The position numbers and the translations under genes were made by a program. Of a stretch of DNA of 64,000 nucleotides, positions 1-7,471 are shown one piece after another. Every line of letters starts with the position of its first letter. Position 1 is the first letter of the stretch. A model generated the notes under the pieces. That model ran no database searches. It was not told the origin of the DNA and saw only the letters and a list, made by a program, of their open reading frames with translations. Source of the DNA: PALSA-555 sp035468285 (lineage in GTDB: Bacteria > Actinomycetota > Acidimicrobiia > IMCC26256 > PALSA-555); assembly GCA_035468285.1 (NCBI GenBank), contig DATISY010000007.1, positions 1 to 64,000 of the forward strand, read 5' to 3'.

Positions 1-149
1 CGAAGAAGGCGACGACCAAGAAAGCGACGACCAAGAAGGCCACGACCAAGAAGGCCACGAAGAAGGCGACCGGCGCCTCCACCAAGAAGACGACACCCCG
101 CAAAGCACCGGCGAAGCGACCGGGACGACCCAAGAAGGACGAGGACTGA
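1..149 (+). CDS. rplV: 50S ribosomal protein uL22, C-terminal tail (partial)
   Basis: Only the 3' end lies in the window, read in the frame that starts at base 3 and stops with TGA at 147-149. The visible 48 residues are a basic tail of repeated KKATT units followed by a Lys/Arg/Pro stretch ending KKDED. No uL22 core domain is visible. The name rests on position, because rplV normally precedes rpsC directly in the S10 operon, and on the known Lys/Ala-rich tails of uL22 in many actinobacteria. The stop overlaps the rpsC start (TGATG), which implies translational coupling. The function would be part of the 50S exit tunnel; the tail role is unknown. Confidence 0.7.
   Translation, partial: KKATTKKATTKKATTKKATKKATGASTKKTTPRKAPAKRPGRPKKDED
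3..71 (+). repeat. 15-base coding tandem repeat (KKATT units)
   Basis: There are three full 15-base units encoding KKATT (3-17, 18-32, 33-47), then two shortened 12-base units (48-59, 60-71). The third codon positions differ between units (gcg/gcc, aag/aaa), so the repeat is kept as protein and is not a fresh DNA duplication. The repeat sits in the tail of uL22. Confidence 0.85.
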
Positions 150-1084
150 TGGGCCAGAAGGTCAACCCGTACGGGTTCCGACTCGGCATCACGACCGACT
201 GGAAGTCGCGGTGGTTCGCCGACCACCAGGAGTACACCGACAGCATTCTCCAGGACTGGCAGATCCGCGACTACCTCCGGCGCCAGCTCCCCCACGCGGC
301 CGTGAGCCGGGTCGAGATCGAGCGCACCCGCGACCGGCTGCGCGTGGACGTCTACACCGCTCGCCCCGGAATCGTGATCGGCCGACGCGGCGCGGAGGCG
401 GACCGGCTTCGCCAAGGCCTCTACAAGATCACCGGCAACCCCAAGATCCAGTTCAACATCCAAGAGATCAAGCAGCCCGAGCTTGATGCCACCCTCATCG
501 CCCAAGGTGTCGCCGACCAGCTGGCGGGCCGCGTGTCCTTCCGGCGCGCGATGAAACGGGCCGTCCAGACCGCCATGAAGGCAGGCGCCCAAGGGATCCG
601 GGTGCAGTGCGGTGGTCGGCTCGGCGGCGCCGAGATGTCCCGCAAGGAGTGGTACCGCGAAGGTCGGGTGCCACTGCACACCCTGCGGGCCGACATCGAC
701 TACGGCGGGGCGGAGGCCCGGACCACGTTCGGTCGCATCGGCGTCAAGGTCTGGATCTACAAAGGCGAGATCCTCCCGTACAAGTCCGCCGCCGAGGACA
801 AGATCACCCGCGAGGCCGCCATGGCCGTCGGTGAGACCGCGGGGGGCGAGAACGCCCCGCGGCGACGCGTCGTGAGCGCCGGTGGTGGGCGCCGACGCCG
901 CGAGGAGACCGTCGAGGTCGCCGTCGAGCCGGGCGCCGAAGTCGCCACCGAGGAAGCCACCCCGCTCGTCAAAGAGGCGGATCCCGAGCTCGAACGCCTC
1001 CTCGCCGAGGAAGAAGAGATCGAGCGCCGCACCCGCCAGGGTCAGCACCACGAAGCACCCAAGTTCCACTCCGACGACGAATGA
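149..1084 (+). CDS. rpsC: 30S ribosomal protein uS3 with acidic tail
   Basis: uS3 binds the head of the 30S subunit at the mRNA entry site. The N-terminus (MGQKVNPYGFRLG) and the KH-domain GxxG loop (GRRG, residues 78-81) are typical. The conserved core ends near residue 215 at KGEILPYK. The remaining 96 residues are a variable tail that becomes strongly acidic (residues 251-311, many Glu/Asp). At 311 residues it is far longer than the usual 210-235. The ATG overlaps the rplV stop, and rplP follows after 22 bases. The identity is certain; the tail function is unknown. Confidence 0.98.
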   Translation: MGQKVNPYGFRLGITTDWKSRWFADHQEYTDSILQDWQIRDYLRRQLPHAAVSRVEIERTRDRLRVDVYTARPGIVIGRRGAEADRLRQGLYKITGNPKIQFNIQEIKQPELDATLIAQGVADQLAGRVSFRRAMKRAVQTAMKAGAQGIRVQCGGRLGGAEMSRKEWYREGRVPLHTLRADIDYGGAEARTTFGRIGVKVWIYKGEILPYKSAAEDKITREAAMAVGETAGGENAPRRRVVSAGGGRRRREETVEVAVEPGAEVATEEATPLVKEADPELERLLAEEEEIERRTRQGQHHEAPKFHSDDE

Positions 1085-1106
1085 CCGAGACGGACAAGGC
1101 CTGACG

Positions 1107-1523
1107 ATGTTGATGCCCCGCAAGATCCGACACCGCAAGGTGCAGCGCGGTCGCCGTACCGGCATCGCGAAGGGCGGCACGCGCGTCAACTTCGGTGACT
1201 ACGGCATCCAGGCCCTCGAAGCCGGCTGGATCACCAACCGCCAGATCGAGGCCGCCCGAATTGCGATGACCCGCTACATCAAGCGTGGCGGGAAGGTCTG
1301 GATCAACATCTTCCCGGACAAGCCCGTCACCCAGAAGCCGGCCGAGACGCGCATGGGATCCGGCAAGGGCAACCCCGAGCACTGGGTCGCCGTCGTGAAG
1401 CCCGGCCGTGTCATGTTCGAGCTCGCTGGCGTCCCCGAGAACACTGCCCGCGACGCCATGCGGCTCGCGATGCACAAGCTCCCGATCAAGACACGCTTCA
1501 TCGTCAGGCAAGAGGAGGCGTGA
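1107..1523 (+). CDS. rplP: 50S ribosomal protein uL16
   Basis: This 138-residue protein starts MLMPRKIRHRK, as is usual for uL16, and carries the conserved segment with RYIKRGGKVWI and KPGRVMFELAGV. It sits near the A site of the 50S subunit and is needed for late assembly. The ATG at 1107 was chosen because it gives the family N-terminus and length, although the frame is open further upstream inside rpsC. The next gene overlaps its stop. Confidence 0.98.
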   Translation: MLMPRKIRHRKVQRGRRTGIAKGGTRVNFGDYGIQALEAGWITNRQIEAARIAMTRYIKRGGKVWINIFPDKPVTQKPAETRMGSGKGNPEHWVAVVKPGRVMFELAGVPENTARDAMRLAMHKLPIKTRFIVRQEEA

Positions 1524-1741
1524 TGAAGGCCGCCGAACTCCGCGAGCTCAACGACAACGAGCTCGCCAACCGCGTCCGCGAGTTCCGAGAGGAGCTCTTC
1601 AACCTTCGGTTCCAGAACGCCACCGGCCAGCTCGAGAACACCACACGCCTGAACTACGTCAAGAAGGACATTGCTCGCTGCGAGACCCTGCTTCGAGAAC
1701 GTGAGATCGCAGCCGCCGAAGCCCTGAAGGAGCACGCATGA
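1523..1741 (+). CDS. rpmC: 50S ribosomal protein uL29
   Basis: A small helical protein (72 residues from ATG 1523) beginning MKAAELRELNDNEL with the typical REELFNLRFQ segment. uL29 lies at the tunnel exit, where SRP and trigger factor bind. ATG 1523 shares bases with the rplP stop (TGATG). A GTG three bases earlier is possible, but the Shine-Dalgarno-like gaggagg at 1512-1518 fits the ATG. The stop overlaps rpsQ by four bases. Confidence 0.97.
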   Translation: MKAAELRELNDNELANRVREFREELFNLRFQNATGQLENTTRLNYVKKDIARCETLLREREIAAAEALKEHA

Positions 1742-2013
1742 GCGAGCCCGACGCGTCCCCGCGTCCCAACCCGCGCAAGACCCGGGAGGGGCTCGTCCTG
1801 TCCTCGAAGATGGACAAGACCGTCGTGGTCGCCGTCACCGACCGTGTCCGACACCGCCGCTACGGCAAGACCCTCCAACGCACCCGTCGCCTCTACGCCC
1901 ACGACGAAGCCAACGACGCCCACGAAGGCGACCGAGTCCGCATCGCCGAGACCCGTCCCCTATCACGACTCAAGCGCTGGCGGGTCGTCGAAGTCTTGGA
2001 GCGCGCCCGGTGA
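1738..2013 (+). CDS. rpsQ: 30S ribosomal protein uS17
   Basis: A 91-residue OB-fold protein of the 30S body. The core motif GLVLSSKMDKTVVVAV and the later HDEANDAHEGDRVRI segment are diagnostic. The first 15 or so residues form a short extension of the kind common in actinobacteria. It overlaps rpmC by four bases (ATGA) and rplN by four (GTGA), so all three are probably translationally coupled. Confidence 0.98.
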   Translation: MSEPDASPRPNPRKTREGLVLSSKMDKTVVVAVTDRVRHRRYGKTLQRTRRLYAHDEANDAHEGDRVRIAETRPLSRLKRWRVVEVLERAR

Positions 2014-2378
2014 TCCAACAGGAATCCCGTCTCAAGGTCGCCGACAACTCGGGTGCCCGCGAGGTCCTGTGCATCAAGGTCCTCGGCGGTACTCGGCGCC
2101 GATACGCCGGAATCGGCGACATCTTCGTCGCGACCGTCAAAGACGCCGTCCCCGGCGCGGCGGTCAAGAAGGGTGAAGTCGTCAAGTGCGTCGTCGTCCG
2201 CACCAAGAAGGAGCGCCGACGCGCCGACGGCAGCTACATCCGCTTCGACGAGAACGCCGCCGTCCTCATCAACGAGCAGATGCAACCGCGCGGCACCCGA
2301 ATCTTCGGCCCCGTCGGCCGGGAGCTCCGTGACCGACGATTCATGCGCATCGTCTCGCTCGCCCCGGAGGTGATCTGA
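2010..2378 (+). CDS. rplN: 50S ribosomal protein uL14
   Basis: 122 residues, the usual length. It starts with GTG as MIQQESRLKVADNSGARE and contains the family motifs CVVVRTKKE and GTRIFGPVGRELR. uL14 forms part of an intersubunit bridge and of the RsfS binding site. GTG 2010 overlaps the rpsQ stop. rplX begins one base after the stop. Confidence 0.98.
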   Translation: MIQQESRLKVADNSGAREVLCIKVLGGTRRRYAGIGDIFVATVKDAVPGAAVKKGEVVKCVVVRTKKERRRADGSYIRFDENAAVLINEQMQPRGTRIFGPVGRELRDRRFMRIVSLAPEVI

Positions 2379-2379
2379 C

Positions 2380-2703
2380 ATGGCTGCTCGCGCCAGGATG
2401 CGGCTCCGCAAAGGCGATCTTGTCCGGGTGTTGTCCGGGAAAGATCTCGGCAAGGAAGGCGAGATCACCCGCGTGCTCCCCGAGCGCAACATGGTGATCA
2501 TCGACGGCGTCAACGTCGCCAGGAAGCATCAGCGGTCGACCAACGCCACCATGCAGGGCGGCATCATCGACAAGGACATGCCCGTCCCGGCATCGAACGT
2601 GGCCATCGTCTGCCCGAGCTGCGGCCCCAGCCGAATCGGCTACCGGTTCGACGACGACGGAGCCAAAACCCGGGTGTGCAAGAAGTGCGGGAAGGACCTC
2701 TGA
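2380..2703 (+). CDS. rplX: 50S ribosomal protein uL24
   Basis: 107 residues with the KOW motif near the N-terminus (KGDLVRVLSGKDLGKEGEI). The C-terminal part holds two Cys pairs, CPSCG and CKKCG, of the form expected for a zinc-knuckle-like segment seen in many uL24 proteins. It is an early assembly protein near the tunnel exit. The stop TGA at 2701-2703 overlaps the rplE start. Confidence 0.97.
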   Translation: MAARARMRLRKGDLVRVLSGKDLGKEGEITRVLPERNMVIIDGVNVARKHQRSTNATMQGGIIDKDMPVPASNVAIVCPSCGPSRIGYRFDDDGAKTRVCKKCGKDL

Positions 2704-3272
2704 TGGCGACCGTGCGCGAGAAGCCGCGCCTCAAGGCCCGGTACGACGACGAGCTGCGCCCGGCTCTCCAGCAGGAGCTCGGGCTCCGCAACGTGATGCA
2801 GGTCCCACGCCTGGAAAAGATCGTCCTGAACTGCGGGGTGGGTCGAGCGACCCAGCAGGCCTCGCTGCTCGACGGCGCCGTGGCCGACCTCACCATCATC
2901 ACCGGACAGAAGCCCTTGGTCACGAAGGCGAAGAAGTCGATCGCGGGGTTCAAGCTGCGAGCCGGCAACGCCATCGGCGCCAAGGTGACCTTGCGGGGCG
3001 ACCGGATGTGGGAGTTCTACGACCGGCTCGTGAGCCTCGCCATCCCACGGATTCGTGACTTCCGCGGGATGAGCACCGACTCGTTCGACGGGCGAGGCAA
3101 CTACACCTTCGGCGTCACCGAGCAGCTGATCTTCCCCGAGATCGACTACGACAAGATCGACACCGTCCGCGGCATGGACATCACGATCGTGACCACTGCG
3201 GCGTCGGACGACCACGGACGCGCCCTCCTGCGTGCCCTCGGTTTCCCCTTCCGCCGTGACCAGACCTCCTAG
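2703..3272 (+). CDS. rplE: 50S ribosomal protein uL5
   Basis: 189 residues from ATG 2703, the start that overlaps the rplX stop and gives the family N-terminus (MATVREKPRLKARYDDE). Typical uL5 motifs follow: NVMQVPRLEKIVLNCGVG, KPLVTKAKKSIAGFK and GRGNYTFGVTEQLIFPEI. It binds 5S rRNA and the P-site tRNA elbow. The next gene follows after 12 bases. Confidence 0.98.
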   Translation: MATVREKPRLKARYDDELRPALQQELGLRNVMQVPRLEKIVLNCGVGRATQQASLLDGAVADLTIITGQKPLVTKAKKSIAGFKLRAGNAIGAKVTLRGDRMWEFYDRLVSLAIPRIRDFRGMSTDSFDGRGNYTFGVTEQLIFPEIDYDKIDTVRGMDITIVTTAASDDHGRALLRALGFPFRRDQTS

Positions 3273-3284
3273 GGAGCATCCAAA

Positions 3285-3470
3285 TTGGCCAAGAAAGCAC
3301 TCATCCAGAAGCAGCAGCGCAAGCCGAAGTTTCAGGTGCGCGCGTACACTCGCTGTCGGCGGTGTGGCCGGGCGCGCTCGGTGTACCGCAAGTTCGGGCT
3401 GTGCCGGATCTGCTTCCGGGAGATGGCGCACGCCGGGGAGCTCCCCGGCGTGACCAAGGCGTCGTGGTGA
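3285..3470 (+). CDS. rpsZ: 30S ribosomal protein uS14, zinc-binding short form
   Basis: 61 residues with four Cys (24, 27, 40, 43) in two C-x2-C pairs. This is the zinc-binding short form of uS14, distinct from the long Cys-free paralogue that some actinobacteria use under zinc starvation. The start is TTG 3285, preceded by agggag at 3271-3276. Length and MAKKALIQKQ support it. Confidence 0.96.
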   Translation: MAKKALIQKQQRKPKFQVRAYTRCRRCGRARSVYRKFGLCRICFREMAHAGELPGVTKASW

Positions 3471-3483
3471 GGGGAGTCAGCGC

Positions 3484-3888
3484 GTGACGATGACTGATCC
3501 CATCGCGGACATGATCACCCGAATCCGCAATGCGAATGTTGCATTCCACGACGAGGTCCTGATGCCGTCGTCGAAGGTGAAGGTCGCGTTAGCCAAGATC
3601 CTGGCGAGCGAGGGCTACATCGAGGACTTCGCGATCGAGGACGACCCGGCGCGCCCCGGAGACAAGCTCAAGATCGTGATGAAGTACACCTCTGACCGGG
3701 AGCGCACGATCTCGGGGTTGCGACGCGTCTCGAAGCCGGGGCTGCGGGTATACACGAAGGCGACCGATGTCCCCCGAGTGCTCGGCGGGATGGGGATCGC
3801 GATCCTGTCGACCAACCAGGGTCTGATGACCGACCGTGAAGCCCGCCGCCGCAAAGTCGGCGGAGAGATCCTCTGCCATGTCTGGTAG
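3484..3888 (+). CDS. rpsH: 30S ribosomal protein uS8
   Basis: uS8 binds central-domain 16S rRNA and in Escherichia coli represses the spc operon. The sequence contains DPIADMITRIRNAN at the start and ends with GGEILCHVW, as in the family. GTG 3484 is preferred because ggggag at 3471-3476 lies seven bases upstream. ATG 3490 would give the shorter 132-residue form. No S8-binding hairpin was identified in the leader by eye. Confidence 0.97.
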   Translation: MTMTDPIADMITRIRNANVAFHDEVLMPSSKVKVALAKILASEGYIEDFAIEDDPARPGDKLKIVMKYTSDRERTISGLRRVSKPGLRVYTKATDVPRVLGGMGIAILSTNQGLMTDREARRRKVGGEILCHVW

Positions 3889-3906
3889 CCGGGAGAGGTA
3901 GGAGCC

Positions 3907-4446
3907 GTGTCCCGAGTAGGCAAGGAACCCATCCCGATCCCGAGCGGGGTCGAGGTCACGATCGAAGGTGGACACGTCGCGGTCAAAGGCCCCAAAGGCG
4001 AGTTGGAACGCGCGACGCCCACGCAGATCGTGATCAACCGCACCGGTGACGAGCTCATCGTGACGCGCCCCGACGACGAACGCGAGAACCGGGCCCTCCA
4101 CGGACTGGTCCGCTCCCTCGTCAACAACATGGTCGTCGGCGTCTCCGATGGCTTCTCCCGAGAGCTCGAAATCGTGGGGGTCGGCTACCGGGCGACCGCC
4201 CAGGGCCCGAACCGCCTCGAGCTCCAAGTCGGCTTCTCCCATCCCGTCCGGGTCGAAGCGCCCGAAGGCATCACCTTCGAGGTCCCACAGCCCACGCGCA
4301 TCACCGTGCGTGGATGCGACAAGCAGCTGGTCGGCCAAGTTGCTGCCGACATCCGCAAGGTCCGCAAGCCCGAGCCCTACAAGGGCAAAGGCATCCGCTA
4401 CGCCGGCGAGCGCGTGTTGCGCAAAGCCGGCAAGTCGGCGAAGTAG
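3907..4446 (+). CDS. rplF: 50S ribosomal protein uL6
   Basis: 179 residues starting with GTG. The N-terminus MSRVGKEPIPIPSGV and the C-terminal motif RKPEPYKGKGIRYAGE are characteristic. uL6 lies at the base of the stalk near the sarcin-ricin loop. A purine-rich stretch, gggagaggtagga, precedes the start. Confidence 0.98.
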   Translation: MSRVGKEPIPIPSGVEVTIEGGHVAVKGPKGELERATPTQIVINRTGDELIVTRPDDERENRALHGLVRSLVNNMVVGVSDGFSRELEIVGVGYRATAQGPNRLELQVGFSHPVRVEAPEGITFEVPQPTRITVRGCDKQLVGQVAADIRKVRKPEPYKGKGIRYAGERVLRKAGKSAK

Positions 4447-4457
4447 GGAACATCGCC

Positions 4458-4811
4458 ATGTTGCAGAAGGTCCAAAGTCGTCGCCGCCGGCACCAACGGG
4501 TGCGGAAGCACGTCCGCGGGACGGAAGCCCGTCCCCGCCTCGCGGTCTTCCGCTCGACCCGTCACGTGTACGCCCAGGTCATCGACGACGTCCACGGCCG
4601 GACGCTTGTCGCCGCGTCCACCATGGAGCCCGAGGTCCGCGCGTCCGGCACCGCCAACGTGGACGCCGCCCGAGCGGTGGGCGAACGAGTAGGGGAGCGC
4701 GCCAAGTCGGCGGGCATCACGCAGGTGGTGTTCGACCGGGGCGGATTCCGCTACCACGGGCGCGTCGCCGCCGTCGCTGATGGCGCACGCGCGTCGGGAC
4801 TGGAGTTCTAG
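4458..4811 (+). CDS. rplR: 50S ribosomal protein uL18
   Basis: 117 residues from ATG 4458. The motif RPRLAVFRSTRHVYAQVIDD is the 5S-rRNA-binding segment of uL18, and the end RYHGRVAAVADGARASGLEF matches the family C-terminus. The frame is open far upstream, but ATG 4458 gives the expected length. Its stop TAG at 4809-4811 overlaps the GTG of a 23-codon frame that fills the space before rpsE. Confidence 0.97.
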   Translation: MLQKVQSRRRRHQRVRKHVRGTEARPRLAVFRSTRHVYAQVIDDVHGRTLVAASTMEPEVRASGTANVDAARAVGERVGERAKSAGITQVVFDRGGFRYHGRVAAVADGARASGLEF

Positions 4812-4882
4812 TGCCCCACATCCGCAATCAGGACAGACGCCCCATCCCGATGGGATCCACGGTGTCGGAAGCAGGTCGGTAA
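4811..4882 (+). CDS. Possible 23-residue coupled microprotein between rplR and rpsE
   Basis: GTG at 4811 shares its first base with the rplR stop TAG. The frame runs 23 codons (VPHIRNQDRRPIPMGSTVSE, then AGR) to TAA at 4880-4882, whose last base is the first base of the rpsE ATG. It is therefore joined base-for-base to both neighbours, as real genes in this operon are. Nothing in the peptide is recognised. It may be a coupling peptide that carries ribosomes across a 70-base gap, or chance. An rpsE start further upstream would remove it. Confidence 0.35.
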   Translation: MPHIRNQDRRPIPMGSTVSEAGR

Positions 4883-5430
4883 TGCCCGAAGGCCAGTACG
4901 AAGAACGGGTGATCGCGATCAATCGCGTCGCCAAGGTCGTCAAGGGTGGCCGACGCTTCTCGTTCACCGCGTTGGTCGTCGTCGGCGACGGGGAAGGCCA
5001 CGTCGGGCTCGGGTACGGCAAGGCGAAAGAGGTCCCCGCGGCGATCCAGAAAGGCATGGAGGAAGCGAAGAAGAATCTCTTCAGCGTCCCCCTGGCCGGC
5101 TCGACGATCACGCACGTCATCCTCGGCGAGCATGACGCGGCCCGCGTGCTCCTCAAGCCGGCGGCGCCCGGCACCGGCGTCATCGCCGGTGGCGCCGCTC
5201 GCGCCATCCTCGAAGCAGCCGGAATCCACGACGTCCTCGCCAAGTCCCTCGGATCGGCGAACGCGATCAACGTGTCTCGGGCCACGATCCAGGGTCTGCG
5301 CTCGTTGAAGCGACCCGAAGCGGTCGCCAAGCTGCGCGGCAAGTCACCCGAAGAGGTCAGCTCGGTCGGCATGCTCCGCGCCTACCGGGAGCGGCAGGCA
5401 CCCAAGCGCGAGACGACCGAGGTCAAGTAG
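4882..5430 (+). CDS. rpsE: 30S ribosomal protein uS5
   Basis: 182 residues from ATG 4882. The N-terminal S5 double-stranded-RNA-binding fold is recognised from YEERVIAINRVAKVVKGGRR and GHVGLGYGKAKEVP; the C-terminal domain contains the GTGVIAGG and HDVLAKSLGSAN motifs. uS5 acts in decoding fidelity and mRNA unwinding. The upstream ggaagcagg at 4867-4875 fits this ATG. The open frame extends upstream to 4780 but encodes no family sequence. Confidence 0.97.
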   Translation: MPEGQYEERVIAINRVAKVVKGGRRFSFTALVVVGDGEGHVGLGYGKAKEVPAAIQKGMEEAKKNLFSVPLAGSTITHVILGEHDAARVLLKPAAPGTGVIAGGAARAILEAAGIHDVLAKSLGSANAINVSRATIQGLRSLKRPEAVAKLRGKSPEEVSSVGMLRAYRERQAPKRETTEVK

Positions 5431-5432
5431 CC

Positions 5433-5618
5433 GTGGCCACGACCCTCCGAATCACCCAAATCCGCTCGGCGATCGGCTCGAAGCCCAAGCAGCGCGGCAC
5501 CCTGCGCGCCCTCGGCCTCCGCCGGATCAACCACACCGTCGAGCACCCCGACCGGCCCGAGATCCGCGGCATGGTCGACCGTGTCCCCCATCTCGTCACT
5601 GTCGAAGAGGTCAGCTGA
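5433..5618 (+). CDS. rpmD: 50S ribosomal protein uL30
   Basis: 61 residues starting with GTG. The pattern LRITQIRSAIGSKPKQRGTL and LGLRRINHTVEHPD is the whole conserved core of uL30. The stop overlaps the rplO ATG (TGATG), and rpsE ends two bases before it. Confidence 0.97.
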   Translation: MATTLRITQIRSAIGSKPKQRGTLRALGLRRINHTVEHPDRPEIRGMVDRVPHLVTVEEVS

Positions 5619-6115
5619 TGCCGATCAAGATCCACGACCTGAAACCGCCTGCTGGCTCGAAGCGTCCCGCGCACCGCGTCGGACGCGGCATCGCCGGCAA
5701 GGGCGGCAAGACCGCCGGCCGAGGCTCGAAGGGCCAGGGCGCGCGTGGCACCGTCCCCCCCGGCTTCGAGGGTGGCCAGACACCGATCGCCCGGCGCACG
5801 CCGAAAGCGAAAGGGTTCAAGAACCCTTTCCGGGTCGAGTACGCCGTCGTGAACCTCGACACCCTCGCGGAATTCGAGGCTAGTTCGACGGTGGATCCCG
5901 CGACGCTTCGGAACCGTGGACTCGTCGCCAAGCGCGGCCTCGTCAAGGTGCTCGGGCGCGGCGAGATCTCGGTCTCGCTCACCGTGAAGGCGCACGCCTT
6001 CTCCGACGCCGCCCGCCGTGCGATCGAGGCTGCGGGCGGCAGCGTCGAAGTGCTCCCCGCGCCGTGGGGTGACCGCCGACCCGCCGCCCGGGGCAACGCC
6101 CTCACCAATCGGTAG
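5618..6115 (+). CDS. rplO: 50S ribosomal protein uL15
   Basis: 165 residues, slightly long. It has the Gly/Lys-rich N-terminal extension of uL15 (RVGRGIAGKGGKTAGRGSKG) and the segment GFEGGQTPIARRTPKAKGF. It is a late assembly protein of the 50S subunit. The last bases include a TAGGCT element that may start a separate secY transcript. Confidence 0.97.
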   Translation: MPIKIHDLKPPAGSKRPAHRVGRGIAGKGGKTAGRGSKGQGARGTVPPGFEGGQTPIARRTPKAKGFKNPFRVEYAVVNLDTLAEFEASSTVDPATLRNRGLVAKRGLVKVLGRGEISVSLTVKAHAFSDAARRAIEAAGGSVEVLPAPWGDRRPAARGNALTNR

Positions 6116-6118
6116 GCT
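6113..6118 (+). promoter_or_regulatory. Possible -10 element before secY
   Basis: TAGGCT overlaps the rplO stop and lies 32 bases before the secY ATG. It matches the TAnnnT boxes found before many other genes here. A short leader with caggagg would follow. No clear -35 element was seen. Confidence 0.35.
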
Positions 6119-6150
6119 GTCGGCTCTGCCGGCTCAGGAGGCCCCCCCGC

Positions 6151-7464
6151 ATGCTCGCCCGGCTCCGGAACATGTTCCGGGTACCCGACCTCCGGAACAA
6201 GATCCTCTTCACGCTGCTCATCGTGGCGGTGTACCGGGTCGGTGCCCACCTCCCGGTCCCGTTCGTCGACTTCAACGCCATCAAGCAGCTGCAGAACCAG
6301 GCGAACAACAGCGGCGTCGTCGGGTTCCTCGACCTCTTCTCCGGTGGGGCGATCACCAACGTCGCGATCTTCTTCCTCGGGATCATGCCGTACATCACGG
6401 CCTCGATCATCATGCAGCTGCTCGGGGTCGTGATCCCCAAGCTCGAGCAGTGGCAGCAGGAAGGCCAAACCGGGCAGAAGAAGATCACCCAGTGGACCCG
6501 GTACCTCACCATCGCGTTGGCGCTGGTGCAGTCGACGGGGTTCGTGTTCGCCCTCCATGCCGGCAGCGGCGGGCTCTTCGGTCTCAGCGCCAGCCTGCCG
6601 AAGGGGGTGGACTTCATCCCCCACTTCGACACGCCGCGGGCGGCGCTGATCGTCCTGACCTGGACCGCGGGGACCGCGTTGGTGATGTGGCTCGGCGAGC
6701 TGATCACGCAGCGAGGAATCGGGAACGGGATGTCGATCCTGATCTTCGCGTCGGTCGTGTCGCGCCTCCCTGCCCAGGGCGGGGCGATCTACAGCCAGGG
6801 GAGCAAATTCCAGTTCTTCACGATCATCGCCATCGGTCTGGCCATGATCGTCGGGATCGTCTTCGTCGAGTCGGGACAGCGGCGAATACCTGTCCAATTC
6901 GCGAAACGCGTCGTTGGCCGCCGCATGTACGGCGGCCAGAGCACGTACATCCCCCTCAAGGTCAACCAGTCCGGCGTCATCCCCGTGATCTTCGCCAGCT
7001 CGATCCTGTCGTTCCCGGCTCTGATCGCGTCCGCGCTCGGCAGCAGCGCCGGGGGTGTCCAGAAGTGGATCAACGACAACCTCGTCGCCCGACAGAGCTG
7101 GTTCTACATCGGGTTCTACACGCTCCTGATCATCTTCTTCGCGTACTTCTACACGGCGATCGCGTTCAACCCCCAACAGCAAGCCGACATCATCCGAAAG
7201 CAGGGCGGCTTCATCCCGGGGATCCGACCGGGGCCGCCCACGGAGCGCTATCTCGCCAAGGTGCTGAACCGGATCACGCTCCCCGGATCGCTGTTCTTGG
7301 CGGTGATCGCCATCGCCCCGCTTCTGGTCTTCGCGCTCTGGAACATCCAACAGTTCCCATTTGGCGGCACCGCGCTGCTCATCACCGTAGGGGTCGCCCT
7401 CGAGACGATGAAGCAGATCGACAGTCAGCTGATGATGCGGAACTACGAAGGCTTCCTTGCCTGA
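6151..7464 (+). CDS. secY: Preprotein translocase subunit SecY
   Basis: 437 residues, the standard length for the ten-helix channel of the Sec translocon in the cytoplasmic membrane. Recognised segments include LRNKILFTLLIVAVYRVGAH, the plug/helix-2 region with FFLGIMPYITASIIMQLL, QRGIGNGMSILIF, and the C-terminal MKQIDSQLMMRNYEGFL that contacts SecA and the ribosome. The Shine-Dalgarno caggagg lies about 9 bases before the ATG. adk follows with an overlap or near overlap, the usual secY-adk order. Confidence 0.99.
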   Translation: MLARLRNMFRVPDLRNKILFTLLIVAVYRVGAHLPVPFVDFNAIKQLQNQANNSGVVGFLDLFSGGAITNVAIFFLGIMPYITASIIMQLLGVVIPKLEQWQQEGQTGQKKITQWTRYLTIALALVQSTGFVFALHAGSGGLFGLSASLPKGVDFIPHFDTPRAALIVLTWTAGTALVMWLGELITQRGIGNGMSILIFASVVSRLPAQGGAIYSQGSKFQFFTIIAIGLAMIVGIVFVESGQRRIPVQFAKRVVGRRMYGGQSTYIPLKVNQSGVIPVIFASSILSFPALIASALGSSAGGVQKWINDNLVARQSWFYIGFYTLLIIFFAYFYTAIAFNPQQQADIIRKQGGFIPGIRPGPPTERYLAKVLNRITLPGSLFLAVIAIAPLLVFALWNIQQFPFGGTALLITVGVALETMKQIDSQLMMRNYEGFLA

Positions 7465-7471
7465 GCTCGGT

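Noticed and set aside
3..71. Short tandem repeat considered as a CRISPR-like or regulatory array
   Set aside because: Units are 12-15 bases, in frame, without spacers, and code for the KKATT tail of uL22.
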